A stretch of 64,000 nucleotides of DNA. Source: Streptomyces filipinensis. GTDB lineage: Bacteria > Actinomycetota > Actinomycetes > Streptomycetales > Streptomycetaceae. Below, piece after piece: positions 8,196 through 16,011 of the stretch. The notes under the pieces were generated by a model that ran no database searches, was not told the origin of the DNA, and saw nothing but the letters and a program-made list of their open reading frames with translations. Where the stretch lies: NCBI RefSeq assembly GCF_014649495.1, contig NZ_BMTD01000016.1, forward strand, positions 62,001 through 126,000, in the 5' to 3' direction. Every line of letters begins with the position of its first letter. Within the stretch, counting starts at the first letter, position 1. The translations under genes and the position numbers were made by a program.

Positions 8196-9406
8196 GAATC
8201 CTGATCGCCACGGCGGGATCACGCGGCGACGTCGCGCCCTACACCGGTCTCGGCGCGGCACTGGCCGCCGCCGGGCACGAGGTCACGCTGGCCACCACCG
8301 ACGCCTTCGCCCCGCTCGCACAGGGCGCCGGACTCGGCTTCCGGCGGCTGCCGGCCGACCCGCGGGGGCACGGCCGGGGCGGCAGCGGACGGGAACTGAT
8401 GCGCACGGCCGCCGCGTTCGTCACGGAACTCGGCCGGGGGTTCGCCGACGCGGTCGCCGAGGGCACGGATCTGCTGCTGCTGTCGGCCACGACGGCCCCG
8501 CTCGGCTGGCATCTCACCGAGGCCACCGGAACCCCGAGCCTCGGTGTCTACCTCCAGCCCGCGGCAGCCACCGGCGACTTCCCGCCGGTCATCACGGCCA
8601 TGCGGTCGCTGGGCCGGGCCGGCAACCGGGCGGCCGGCCGGTTCGCCCTGCGCATGGCCGACCGTGTCTTCGCGCCGGCGGTCACCGAGCTGCGGCGCGA
8701 CCTCGGGCTGCCGCCGCTGTCCGCGGTGGCGATGCGCCGGCGCCGGGAGCGGGAGAACTGGCCCGTGCTGCACGGCTTCAGCACGGCCCTCGTGCCACGG
8801 CCCGCCGACTGGCGGCCCGGCCTGGAGGTCGCCGGCACCTTCTGGCCCCACGTCGGTCCCGATGAGCACCTGCCCGGTGCCGTGGAGGACTTCCTGCGGG
8901 CCGGGCCCCGGCCGGTCCTGGTCGGCTTCGGGTCCATGGCGAACGGTGAGGGCGAACGGCTGAGCGAGATCGCCGTACAGGCCCTGCGGCGCGCGGGGCT
9001 GCGCGGCATCCTGCAGTCGGGCGCCGCCGGGCTCGCCGCCGACGGCGACGACGTGCTGACCATCGGCGACACGCCGCACGCCCTGCTCATGCCACGGCTC
9101 GCCGCCGCCGTCCACCATGCGGGAGCGGGCACCGCGGCCGCCGCGCTGCGCGCCGGGATCCCGTCCGTCCCCGTGCCGGTCATGGCGGATCAGCCGTTCT
9201 GGGCGGCGCGCCTCGCCGCGATCGGCGCCGCCTGCGAGCCCGTCCCGTTCTCCGGCCTGAGCGCCGGCCGGCTCGCCGAGGCACTCGCACGGGTGGTGCG
9301 GCAGCAGTCGTACAGCCGGGCCGCCGCGACCGCCGCGGCGCACCTGGCCGGGGAGGACGGCGCGGCCCGCGTGGTGAAGGCGGTCGAACCGCTGGCACAC
9401 CGCTGA
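8192..9406 (+). CDS. GT1-family glycosyltransferase (macrolide/UGT type)
   Basis: This is a 404-residue GT-B glycosyltransferase of the family that includes macrolide-inactivating and natural-product transferases using NDP-sugars. The N-terminal acceptor domain begins MRILIATAGSRGDVAPYTGLG. The C-terminal donor domain has VLVGFGSMA and the signature AVHHAGAGTAAAALRAGIP followed by VPVMADQPFWA. The ATG at 8192 overlaps the regulator's stop by 4 bp. Coupling to a drug-sensing TipA-type activator suggests it modifies a toxic small molecule, possibly an antibiotic, but the acceptor is unknown. Confidence 0.85.
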   Translation: MRILIATAGSRGDVAPYTGLGAALAAAGHEVTLATTDAFAPLAQGAGLGFRRLPADPRGHGRGGSGRELMRTAAAFVTELGRGFADAVAEGTDLLLLSATTAPLGWHLTEATGTPSLGVYLQPAAATGDFPPVITAMRSLGRAGNRAAGRFALRMADRVFAPAVTELRRDLGLPPLSAVAMRRRRERENWPVLHGFSTALVPRPADWRPGLEVAGTFWPHVGPDEHLPGAVEDFLRAGPRPVLVGFGSMANGEGERLSEIAVQALRRAGLRGILQSGAAGLAADGDDVLTIGDTPHALLMPRLAAAVHHAGAGTAAAALRAGIPSVPVPVMADQPFWAARLAAIGAACEPVPFSGLSAGRLAEALARVVRQQSYSRAAATAAAHLAGEDGAARVVKAVEPLAHR

Positions 9407-9458
9407 CCTGCACGATCTGGCCGGATCCGGGACGAGGTGACCCAGTAGGCTGTCCCGT

Positions 9459-10322
9459 ATGCCAGATCAGACAGCGGACCTCTCCAAGCTGCGCGGGGAC
9501 TGCGCGCGTTGCTTCGGGCTGTGCTGCGTAGCCCTGCCCTTCGCCGCGTCCGCCGACTTCGCGCTGAACAAGCCCGCCGGGAAGCCGTGCCCGAACCTGC
9601 AGGGTGACCACCGCTGCGGCATCCACGCCGACCTGCGGACGAAGGGGTTCACCGGCTGCACGGTCTACGACTGCTTCGGCGCGGGCCAGAAGGTCTCGCA
9701 GGTCACCTTCGGCGGCCAGGACTGGCGTACGGGGCCGAAGGAGCACGCCCGCCGGATGCTCGACGTGTTCCCGGTCGTACGGCAGCTGCACGAGCTGCTG
9801 TGGTACCTGACCGAGGCGCTCGGACTGCCCGCCGCCCGCCCGGTCCGTCCCGAGCTGCGGCGGGCGCTGGAGGAGACCGAGCGGCTGACCCGGCTGACCC
9901 CCGAGGAACTGGCCGCGCTGGACGTGCCCGCGCACCGCCATGAGGTCAACCTGCTGCTCCTGCGCACCAGCGACCTGGCCCGCTCAGGGGCCGCCGACGC
10001 CCGGAGCGGCGCGAAGGGCAAGGGCAAGGGCAAGGCGAAGGACCGCCGGGGCGCGGACCTGATCGGCGCCCGGCTGCGGGGTGCCGATCTGCGCGGGGCG
10101 AGCCTGCGCGGCGCCTACCTGATCGCCGCCGACCTCACCGGTGCCGATCTGCGCGGCGCGGACATGATCGGTGCCGACCTGCGCGACGCCGACCTGACCG
10201 ACGCGGACCTCACCGGCGCGTTCTTCCTGACCCAGCCCCAGCTCAACGCGGCTCGCGGCAGCGCCGGCACCCGACTGCCGGCGTCGGTGACGCGCCCGGC
10301 GCACTGGACGGCGGGCGACTGA
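9459..10322 (+). CDS. Pentapeptide-repeat protein with N-terminal cysteine cluster
   Basis: This is a 287-residue two-part protein. Residues 14-75 carry clustered cysteines (CARCFGLCC, CPNL, HRCGIH, GCTVYDCFG) like small metal-binding YkgJ-type domains. After a helical middle and a short K/G-rich linker (KGKGKGKAKD), residues about 190-260 form pentapeptide repeats (GADLIGARLRGADLRGASL and on), a right-handed quadrilateral helix that in some families mimics DNA. A TAGGCT -10 box (9446-9451) places the transcript start close to the ATG, so it may be leaderless. The function is unknown. Confidence 0.8.
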   Translation: MPDQTADLSKLRGDCARCFGLCCVALPFAASADFALNKPAGKPCPNLQGDHRCGIHADLRTKGFTGCTVYDCFGAGQKVSQVTFGGQDWRTGPKEHARRMLDVFPVVRQLHELLWYLTEALGLPAARPVRPELRRALEETERLTRLTPEELAALDVPAHRHEVNLLLLRTSDLARSGAADARSGAKGKGKGKAKDRRGADLIGARLRGADLRGASLRGAYLIAADLTGADLRGADMIGADLRDADLTDADLTGAFFLTQPQLNAARGSAGTRLPASVTRPAHWTAGD

Positions 10323-10364
10323 GCCGCAGGAGGCGTCGACAGCGGCCCGGCGTGGCCGCCGGGA

Positions 10365-12017
10365 TCAGTGCGCCGGCCGGCGCACCGGACAACCGTCGGC
10401 CGGGACGGTGACCGGCGCGGCTTCGCCGGTTTCCGTCGCCCGCCCCGGGCCTTCCCCCGTGCCCGCGGGCGCGTCCACGCCGTGCGCGGGGCAGGCCCCC
10501 GGCGTACTGAGCGCCTCCGTTAGCGCCGAGGGGGGCGCCGGGGCCCGCGTCGGCGCCGGGCGCCGCTCCAGTCGCAGCCGCAGGCCGTCCGGCATCACCG
10601 TCAGCCGTTCCGTCACGCTCAGCCGGTAGGCGGGGTCGGCCGACAGGTCGTAGCGGCGCAGCAGCAGGCCCAGGACCAGGGTCGCCTCGTGCAGGGCGAA
10701 CTGGCGGCCGATGCAGGCCCGTGCTCCGGTGCCGAAGGGCTTGAAGGTGTGCGGGGGCCGGGCCCGTACGGCCGCTGCCTCGAAGCGGTCGGGGTCGAAG
10801 CGTTCGGCGTCCTCGCCCCACACCTGAGGGTCGCGGTGCAGCATCGGGGTGAGGACGAGCGCCCAGGCGCCCCGCAGCATCGGATGCTCGCCGGCGAGGA
10901 CCGTGTCCTGGCGGGCCTCGCGGGCGAAGGCGGGCGCGGTCGGCCACAGCCGCAGCGACTCGTCCAGCACCCGGCGCACCTGGCGCAGCCTGGCGATCTG
11001 GTCGTAGGCGGGCCGTTCGGTGTCGCCCCAGACCCGGTCCACCTCGGCGCGGGCGCGGGCGGCGACCTCGGGATGCCGGGCGAGGTAGTACAGGGCGAAG
11101 GAGAGCGCGCCCGAGGTGGTCTCGTGGCCCGCGACCAGGAAGGTGATCACCTGCTTGCGGACGTTCTCCGCCGACAGCTTCTCGCCGGTCTGCGGATGCG
11201 CCGTCTCCAGCATCCGGTCCAGCAGGTCGCCGTCCCCGCGTCCGGAGCGGCGGCGGGCCGCGACCAGGCCGTCGACCGTGCGGTCGAGGTACGCCATGTC
11301 GGCGGCGTTGCGCCGGGCGGCGGCGCGCAGCAGCAGCGGGGCCAGCGGCGCGGGCACGCTGTTCAGGCGCTGGGCGTAGGTGAGGGTGCCGACCATCGCG
11401 GTCACGAAGGGGTGCGGCCGGTCCCGCTCGAAGGAGCCGAAGTCATGCCCGAAGCCGGTGCGTGCGATGGTCTCCAGGGTCAGTTTCGTCATGTCGCCGG
11501 GCACGTCCACCCCGCGCCCGGCCGCCGCCTCACGGTCCCAGTGATCGGTCAGCCGCTGTGCGGCCGCCAGCATCATGCCGTGGTACCCCTCCATGGCCTC
11601 CCGGCTGAACCCGGGCGCCAGGACGTCGTGCGCCAGCTGCCAGTTGGGCTCGTGGTTGTAGGCGGTGAACAGGCCGTCCCCGGCGACCGGCCGCAGATTG
11701 GCCACGCCCAGCCCGACATGCTTGGCGAACCGGGACTCGTCGGCCAGGTCCGCGACCAGCGGCGCGCCCCACACGAACACGAACTCCTTGCCGAAGGCCC
11801 GCCGCCGGAACACCGGCCCCAGCTCGCGCGCGAAGCGCATGGAGTCCTGCAACGGCCTGCGCCGGTCGGCCCCGAGCACATCGCCGAGCAGCGGCACCCG
11901 GCGCGGCGGATGCGGGATGCGGTGCAGCTCGGGCCAGCCCTTTTCGGCACTCCGGAAGCCCTTCGCCGGGCCCGGCTCCCTCGTCCCCGTCTGCCTCGTC
12001 CCCGCTGTCCCCGCCAT
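10365..12017 (-). CDS. Stand-alone CYP102-like cytochrome P450
   Basis: This is a 550-residue cytoplasmic heme monooxygenase that resembles the heme domain of self-sufficient CYP102 enzymes but lacks the FMN/FAD reductase half. It has the I-helix AGHETTS, the K-helix ESLRLWP and the heme-cysteine loop PFGTGARACIG. Residues DGLFTAYNHEPNWQLAHD and TGFGHDFGSFERD are shared almost word for word with the fused enzyme at 22879-26061. The last 70 residues are a Pro/Ala-rich tail with two CP motifs (GACPAHG, DGCPVRRPAH). Electrons must come from a separate partner; none is encoded next door. The divergent TetR gene probably controls it. Confidence 0.88.
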   Translation of the reverse strand: MAGTAGTRQTGTREPGPAKGFRSAEKGWPELHRIPHPPRRVPLLGDVLGADRRRPLQDSMRFARELGPVFRRRAFGKEFVFVWGAPLVADLADESRFAKHVGLGVANLRPVAGDGLFTAYNHEPNWQLAHDVLAPGFSREAMEGYHGMMLAAAQRLTDHWDREAAAGRGVDVPGDMTKLTLETIARTGFGHDFGSFERDRPHPFVTAMVGTLTYAQRLNSVPAPLAPLLLRAAARRNAADMAYLDRTVDGLVAARRRSGRGDGDLLDRMLETAHPQTGEKLSAENVRKQVITFLVAGHETTSGALSFALYYLARHPEVAARARAEVDRVWGDTERPAYDQIARLRQVRRVLDESLRLWPTAPAFAREARQDTVLAGEHPMLRGAWALVLTPMLHRDPQVWGEDAERFDPDRFEAAAVRARPPHTFKPFGTGARACIGRQFALHEATLVLGLLLRRYDLSADPAYRLSVTERLTVMPDGLRLRLERRPAPTRAPAPPSALTEALSTPGACPAHGVDAPAGTGEGPGRATETGEAAPVTVPADGCPVRRPAH

Positions 12018-12070
12018 GACGCCGATCTCCCTTGATCCAGCGGACGTTGATCCCTGAACGCGCGTGTTGT

Positions 12071-12120
12071 ACGTGGGTTCAATAACGCGTTCCAGTGTGG
12101 GCCGCTTGTTGAACCCACGT
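12071..12120. promoter_or_regulatory. 12-bp inverted repeat between the P450 and TetR genes
   Basis: Perfect arms ACGTGGGTTCAA (12071-12082) and TTGAACCCACGT (12109-12120) are separated by 26 bp in the 119-bp divergent intergenic region. The right arm lies between the likely -35 and -10 of the TetR gene; the left arm is placed to overlap the P450 promoter. This fits a paired operator for the TetR protein. Confidence 0.7.
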
Positions 12121-12124
12121 CAAG

Positions 12125-12130
12125 TAAAGT
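12125..12130 (+). promoter_or_regulatory. -10 box of a probably leaderless tetR transcript
   Basis: TAAAGT ends six bases before the ATG at 12137, and no ribosome site is present between them. This spacing puts the transcript start at or next to the start codon. Confidence 0.45.
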
Positions 12131-12136
12131 GACGCC

Positions 12137-12742
12137 ATGCCCGCGAACCAGGGGGAGCGCGTCCGGCGCCGCCTCAGCACCGAGGAACGCCGTGAGCAGC
12201 TGCTGTCGGTCGGCGCGAGACTCTTCTCGGAGAGCCCCTACGACGACGTGTGGATCGAGCAGGTCGCCGAGATCGCCGGGGTCTCCCGGGGGCTGCTGTA
12301 CCACTACTTCCCGACCAAGCGGGACTTCTTCGCGGCGGTCGTGGAGCGCGAGAGCGAGCGGATGCTGCGCATGACGGCGGGTGTGCCCGGCGTGCCGGTG
12401 CGCGAGCAGCTCAGCGCGGGCCTCGACGCCTACCTCGCCTACGTCCAGGCCCACGCGCACGGCTTCCGCGCCTTCCATCGCGCCGACGCGGCCGGCGACC
12501 AGGCCGTACGCCGGGTCTACCGGCGGGCCCTGGCCGCCCAGGAGCGGCAGATCCTCGCCGCGCTCGCCGCCGACCCCGAGTTCGGACCCGCCTTGGGGGG
12601 CGCTCCGCGGGTGCGCCTGGCCGTGCGCGGCTGGCTCGCCTTCACCACGGCCGTGTGCCTGGAGTGGCTGCGCGACGGCGAGTTGACCCGGGAGCAGGTG
12701 CGCGACCTGTGCGCCCGGGCGCTGTTGGGCGTCATCGCCTGA
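12137..12742 (+). CDS. TetR-family repressor
   Basis: This is a 201-residue one-component regulator. Residues 15-65 form the TetR helix-turn-helix (RREQLLSVGARLFSE, then VAEIAGVSRGLLYHYFPTKRD), followed by a ligand-binding domain with no recognisable effector signature. It is transcribed away from the CYP102-like P450 gene, and the 12-bp inverted repeat between them is its likely operator. By analogy with repressors of fatty-acid-hydroxylating P450s it might respond to a hydrophobic ligand, but that is inference. Confidence 0.88.
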   Translation: MPANQGERVRRRLSTEERREQLLSVGARLFSESPYDDVWIEQVAEIAGVSRGLLYHYFPTKRDFFAAVVERESERMLRMTAGVPGVPVREQLSAGLDAYLAYVQAHAHGFRAFHRADAAGDQAVRRVYRRALAAQERQILAALAADPEFGPALGGAPRVRLAVRGWLAFTTAVCLEWLRDGELTREQVRDLCARALLGVIA

Positions 12743-12746
12743 TCCC

Positions 12747-12775
12747 GCACGCCGGTGGGGGTGTGGTTGGCGTGC
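12747..12775 (+). terminator. Hairpin after the TetR gene
   Basis: The arms GCACGCC (12747-12753) and GGCGTGC (12769-12775) form a perfect 7-bp stem with a 15-nt loop, starting four bases after the stop. Confidence 0.4.
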
Positions 12776-12793
12776 GCCCCGATCTTCGATAAG

Positions 12794-12812
12794 TTAGGCA
12801 AGGCTTACCTAA
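12794..12812 (+). promoter_or_regulatory. Iron box (DmdR/IdeR operator)
   Basis: TTAGGCAAGGCTTACCTAA is a near-consensus 19-bp iron box of the actinobacterial DmdR/IdeR repressors (consensus about TTAGGTTAGGCTNACCTAA). It lies just upstream of and partly overlaps the ribosome site (AAGGAGG, 12811-12817) of the DUF2470 gene, where a bound repressor would block expression when iron is plentiful. Confidence 0.85.
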
Positions 12813-12824
12813 GGAGGTCTCGGG

Positions 12825-13550
12825 ATGGGTGACACGCAGGACTGGACGGCCGCACCCGGCGCGGCGGAACGGGCGCGGTCGGTGCTGGCCGCCGCCTGGT
12901 CGTGCGCGGTGACCGCGGACGGTGCCCGCGAGGAACACGTCGGCGCGCACACCGTGACCGACGACGGCGCCGTACGCCTGACGGTGCCCGACGGCAGCGC
13001 CCTGTTCGCGGCGGCCCTGTGCGCCCCGCGCCAGGAACCCTCCGCCGTGCTGGAGTTCGCCGACGTGGCGCCCGTACCGGTCCGGGGCCGGATCCGGGCC
13101 CGGCTCCACCTCGCCGGCTGGTTGGCCCCGGACCGCGGTGCCCTGGTGCTGAGGCCCACGCGGGTGGTGCTGCGGCAGTCCTCCGGGGCCGTGGTCGTCG
13201 ACCTCGACGAGTACTCCGCCGCTCGGCCCGACCCGCTCGCCGAGGCCGAGGCCCGGCTCCTCACCCACCTCGCCGACGCCCACCCGGACGCCGTCGAGCG
13301 GCTGACCCGCCTCGTGCGCCCGGAGAGCCTGCACGCCGCGACCCGCGTGCTGCCCCTCGCCGTCGACCGGCACGGACTGACCCTGCGCATCGAGCGCACC
13401 CGCGCCCACGGCGACGTACGGCTGCCCTTTCACACGCCCGCCGACGACGTCGCCCAGCTCACCGAGCGCATGCACGCCCTGCTGGCACAGGCCGGTGCCG
13501 CAGCCTGCCCCCGCGCGCTACAGCGGCAGCGCGCAGACGGCGACGGGTGA
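12825..13550 (+). CDS. DUF2470-domain protein, iron-regulated
   Basis: This is a 241-residue cytoplasmic protein whose C-terminal 85 residues form a DUF2470 domain (EARLLTHLADAHPDAVERL, and THTP-like FHTPADDVAQLTERM). This domain occurs in HugZ/HutZ-type heme-handling proteins. The N-terminal part resembles the split-barrel of that group (WSCAVTADGAREEHVGAHTV). The iron box over its leader predicts expression in iron starvation, which fits a role in heme or siderophore iron use. Its 3' end overlaps the convergent lactonase gene by 33 bp. Confidence 0.82.
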   Translation: MGDTQDWTAAPGAAERARSVLAAAWSCAVTADGAREEHVGAHTVTDDGAVRLTVPDGSALFAAALCAPRQEPSAVLEFADVAPVPVRGRIRARLHLAGWLAPDRGALVLRPTRVVLRQSSGAVVVDLDEYSAARPDPLAEAEARLLTHLADAHPDAVERLTRLVRPESLHAATRVLPLAVDRHGLTLRIERTRAHGDVRLPFHTPADDVAQLTERMHALLAQAGAAACPRALQRQRADGDG

Positions 13551-14750
13551 GGCGAACGGCTCGCCGGCCGACCGGAGCCCGCCGCTGTCCCGGTCCACGT
13601 GGAAGACGGTGACCGTACCCGAGCGCTGGTTCGCCGCGAACAGCAGAGCGCCGTCCGGCGAGAGGGCGATCTGCCGCGGGAAGTCCCCGCCCACCGGCAC
13701 CGTGCCGAGCAACCGCAGCCGGGTGCCGTCGGCCTCGATCGCGTACCGCGCGAGGCTGTTGTGGCCCCGGTTGGCCAGGAACGCGAACCGGCCGTCCGCC
13801 GTCACCACGAACTGTGCCGGATAATTGGTGCCACCGTCCGAGCCGGTCGGCTGCGGCTCGCCGATCGTCAGCCGGCCCGACGCGGGGTCGTAGCCGCAGA
13901 CGGCGACCGTGTCGTCCACCTCGTTGGCCAGATACGCCGACCGGCCGCCCGGGTGGAAGGTCAGATGACGCGGCCCGGCCCCGGGCCGCGTGTGCGCCTG
14001 CGCCACCTCCGTCAGGGTGCCCCTCGCCTGGTCGAGGCGGTAGCTGTAGACGGTGTCGGTGCCGAGGTCGACCGCGAGGACATGGCCGCCGTCCGGGCTG
14101 GTGAGGAACTGGTGCGCGTGCGGCCCCTGCTGCCCGGGACCGGGTGGCGGAGCGGTGTGCGTGACCAGGTCGGCGCGCTCGCCGAGAGCCCCCGAGGCGT
14201 CGATCGGATGCACGGCGACACTGCCCGACCCGTACGCGGCGCTCAGCAGCCAGCGCCCCGAGGGATGCACCGACAGATGGCAGGGGCCCGCGCCGCCCGT
14301 GCCGCGGGCACCGAGCACCCGCCGGTCCGCGAGGCGTACCGCCGTCACGGCGCCCTCCTCGCGCTCGTCCACCGCGTACAGCGTGCGGCCGTCCGGGTGG
14401 ACGGTGAGATACGACGGGTCGGGGACGCCGGTGAGCGTGCCGGAACCGGTGATCCGGCCGCTCGCCGGGTCGTAGGCGGCCAGCCCGATGCCGGTGCCGC
14501 CGCCGTCGACGGAGGTGTAGGTGCCCACGTACAGCGGACGCGGCCCGGACGCCTGGCGGGCAGGGGTGCCGGCCCTGGGCTCGTCCGCCACGGCCGGCGG
14601 TCCGGCCGGCGGGGCCGCCGGGGACGGCACCGCGACCACGGCCGCCGCGCCCGCCACGGCCCCGACGAACCGGCGCCGGCTCCAGCCGCCCGCGGACTGC
14701 CGCCCCGGCCGGGGAGTTCCCCGTCGCGCCGCCCGTGCCTCCCTGTCCAT
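13518..14750 (-). CDS. Tat-exported beta-propeller lactonase family protein
   Basis: This is a 410-residue protein of the 6-phosphogluconolactonase-like (cycloisomerase 2, PF10282) seven-bladed propeller family. A Tat signal is clear: SRRRFVGAVAGAAAVVAV at about 24-41, so it is exported folded. Blade motifs recur: YVGTYTSVDGGGTGIGL, PSYLTVHPDGRTLYAVDE, GPRHLTFHPGGRSAYLANE, FPRQIALSPDGALLFAANQ. Export makes a cytosolic pentose-phosphate role unlikely. The family acts on lactones or only binds sugars, and the substrate is unknown. A cluster of GCAACGG/CCGTTGC palindromes lies 75-105 bp upstream. Confidence 0.88.
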   Translation of the reverse strand: MDREARAARRGTPRPGRQSAGGWSRRRFVGAVAGAAAVVAVPSPAAPPAGPPAVADEPRAGTPARQASGPRPLYVGTYTSVDGGGTGIGLAAYDPASGRITGSGTLTGVPDPSYLTVHPDGRTLYAVDEREEGAVTAVRLADRRVLGARGTGGAGPCHLSVHPSGRWLLSAAYGSGSVAVHPIDASGALGERADLVTHTAPPPGPGQQGPHAHQFLTSPDGGHVLAVDLGTDTVYSYRLDQARGTLTEVAQAHTRPGAGPRHLTFHPGGRSAYLANEVDDTVAVCGYDPASGRLTIGEPQPTGSDGGTNYPAQFVVTADGRFAFLANRGHNSLARYAIEADGTRLRLLGTVPVGGDFPRQIALSPDGALLFAANQRSGTVTVFHVDRDSGGLRSAGEPFASPVAVCALPL

Positions 14751-14825
14751 GCCGCACCTCAGGTCGTCGGTTGCCCCGCTCGTGACAGCAACCTTGGCCT
14801 GACTCCACCGTCAAGGGCAAGACGG

Positions 14826-14854
14826 GCAACGGCCGTTGCACACCATGCAACGGC
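14826..14854. promoter_or_regulatory. Overlapping GCAACGG palindromes
   Basis: GCAACGGCCGTTGC (14826-14839) is a perfect 14-bp palindrome, and GCCGTTGCA (14832-14840) pairs perfectly with TGCAACGGC (14846-14854). The two share the central half-site. LacI-type operators often contain TTGCA..TGCAA, so this is a candidate operator upstream of the lactonase gene. It also sits nine bases after the stop of the downstream gene on the same strand and could serve as that gene's terminator hairpin. Confidence 0.55.
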
Positions 14855-14862
14855 TGGTTGGT

Positions 14863-15945
14863 CTACCACTCCCCGTCGTCGACCGGCTCGCCCTGCGCGT
14901 CCTTCAGCGGGGTCACCTGGCCCGCGGCCGGCGGCTGCCAGGGGTCCAGGTCGTCGCCCAGCCAGTCGCCGACCGGCTTGACCGCCTCCAGGGTGTCCGC
15001 GGGAGCCAGATCCTCGGCGTCGGCGTCGTAGTAGTCGTACCAGGGCAGGCCCGCGCGCGTGTACGCCGCCCGGTCCACCGGCGACGGCGGGGGTGCCTCG
15101 CCGGTGATGCGGCGCCATTCCGGCGGCGTGACCAGGTGCACGAACACCCGCCCGGCGGCCGCCTCGGACCAGTCCGTCAGCGGCCGGTCGTCCCGGTACA
15201 CCTCCTGGCGCATCGAGCCGCCGACGCCCAGGCCCATGGCCGCGGCGCGCCGGGGAGCCGCACCGGCGGGCGGCGGGGCCGCGCCCGGAGCAGCCGGCAT
15301 GGCCGGGGCACCGCCCGGGGCGGGCGCCATCATCGGCATCGCCGCGCCGAACCCGCCCGCCGGCCCGGCCGGCAGGGCCCTGCGGCGCGCCTCCTCCCGC
15401 TCCCGCTCAAGGCGCCGCCACTCGGCGAGCACCGGCTCCTTCAGCGGGAACGACTGGAGCTGCACCCCGCCCCACACCTCCTCGCCGGTGACCTGCCCCT
15501 CCACCGTCGCGCCGAGACCCAGCGGCACGGCGACGAACTGGCGGACCGTCCCCTTGCCGGAGTTGATGCCGTCCAGCCAGGGCTGGCGGGGCAGCACCAC
15601 GTAGTTCTGCGGATCGCGGGCGAGACGGTCGCTCCAGGGCCGGCCGGACACCGCGCACACCTTGCCGACGCCGACCTGGAGCGCCGCCGGCTCCCTGGTG
15701 CCGGAGAAGCTCAGCCACATCGCCTCGCGCAGATACACCGGGAGCATCACCCCGCCGCGCGCCCGCCATTCGGCCGGCACGGTGTCGGCGTGGTCCTCGA
15801 CCCGGCGGACGGGGAACTCGCCCAGGCCCGGCGGCAGCGGATGCGTGCCCTTCTCCGGCAGCCGCAGCGTGCGGACGAACCGCACCGCCACCCCGCCCGG
15901 CAGTCGCAGCCTGTTCCCGTCGATCCGCACCCCGGAACCGGCCAT
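14863..15945 (-). CDS. Conserved hypothetical protein with proline/methionine-rich linker
   Basis: The product is not recognised. From the ATG at 15945 (ribosome site GAGGGGGA) it is 360 residues; an ATG at 15990 would add 15 low-complexity residues. It lacks a signal peptide or membrane span. The N-terminal 190 residues look like a compact domain (VRFVRTLRLPEKGTHPLPPGLG, MWLSFSGTREPAALQVGVGKV). A low-complexity segment rich in A, P, G and M follows (about 190-245), then a second region containing MRQEVYRDDRPLTDW and LPWYDYYDADAEDL. It stands 66 bp downstream of the FUSC-type gene on the same strand and may be co-transcribed with it. Confidence 0.65.
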   Translation of the reverse strand: MAGSGVRIDGNRLRLPGGVAVRFVRTLRLPEKGTHPLPPGLGEFPVRRVEDHADTVPAEWRARGGVMLPVYLREAMWLSFSGTREPAALQVGVGKVCAVSGRPWSDRLARDPQNYVVLPRQPWLDGINSGKGTVRQFVAVPLGLGATVEGQVTGEEVWGGVQLQSFPLKEPVLAEWRRLEREREEARRRALPAGPAGGFGAAMPMMAPAPGGAPAMPAAPGAAPPPAGAAPRRAAAMGLGVGGSMRQEVYRDDRPLTDWSEAAAGRVFVHLVTPPEWRRITGEAPPPSPVDRAAYTRAGLPWYDYYDADAEDLAPADTLEAVKPVGDWLGDDLDPWQPPAAGQVTPLKDAQGEPVDDGEW

Positions 15946-16011
15946 CCCGTCCCCCTCGCCTCGCGCCGGCCCGCCCGGCAGCATCCGCACCGGCTCTGGC
16001 CGGCGCCTTCC

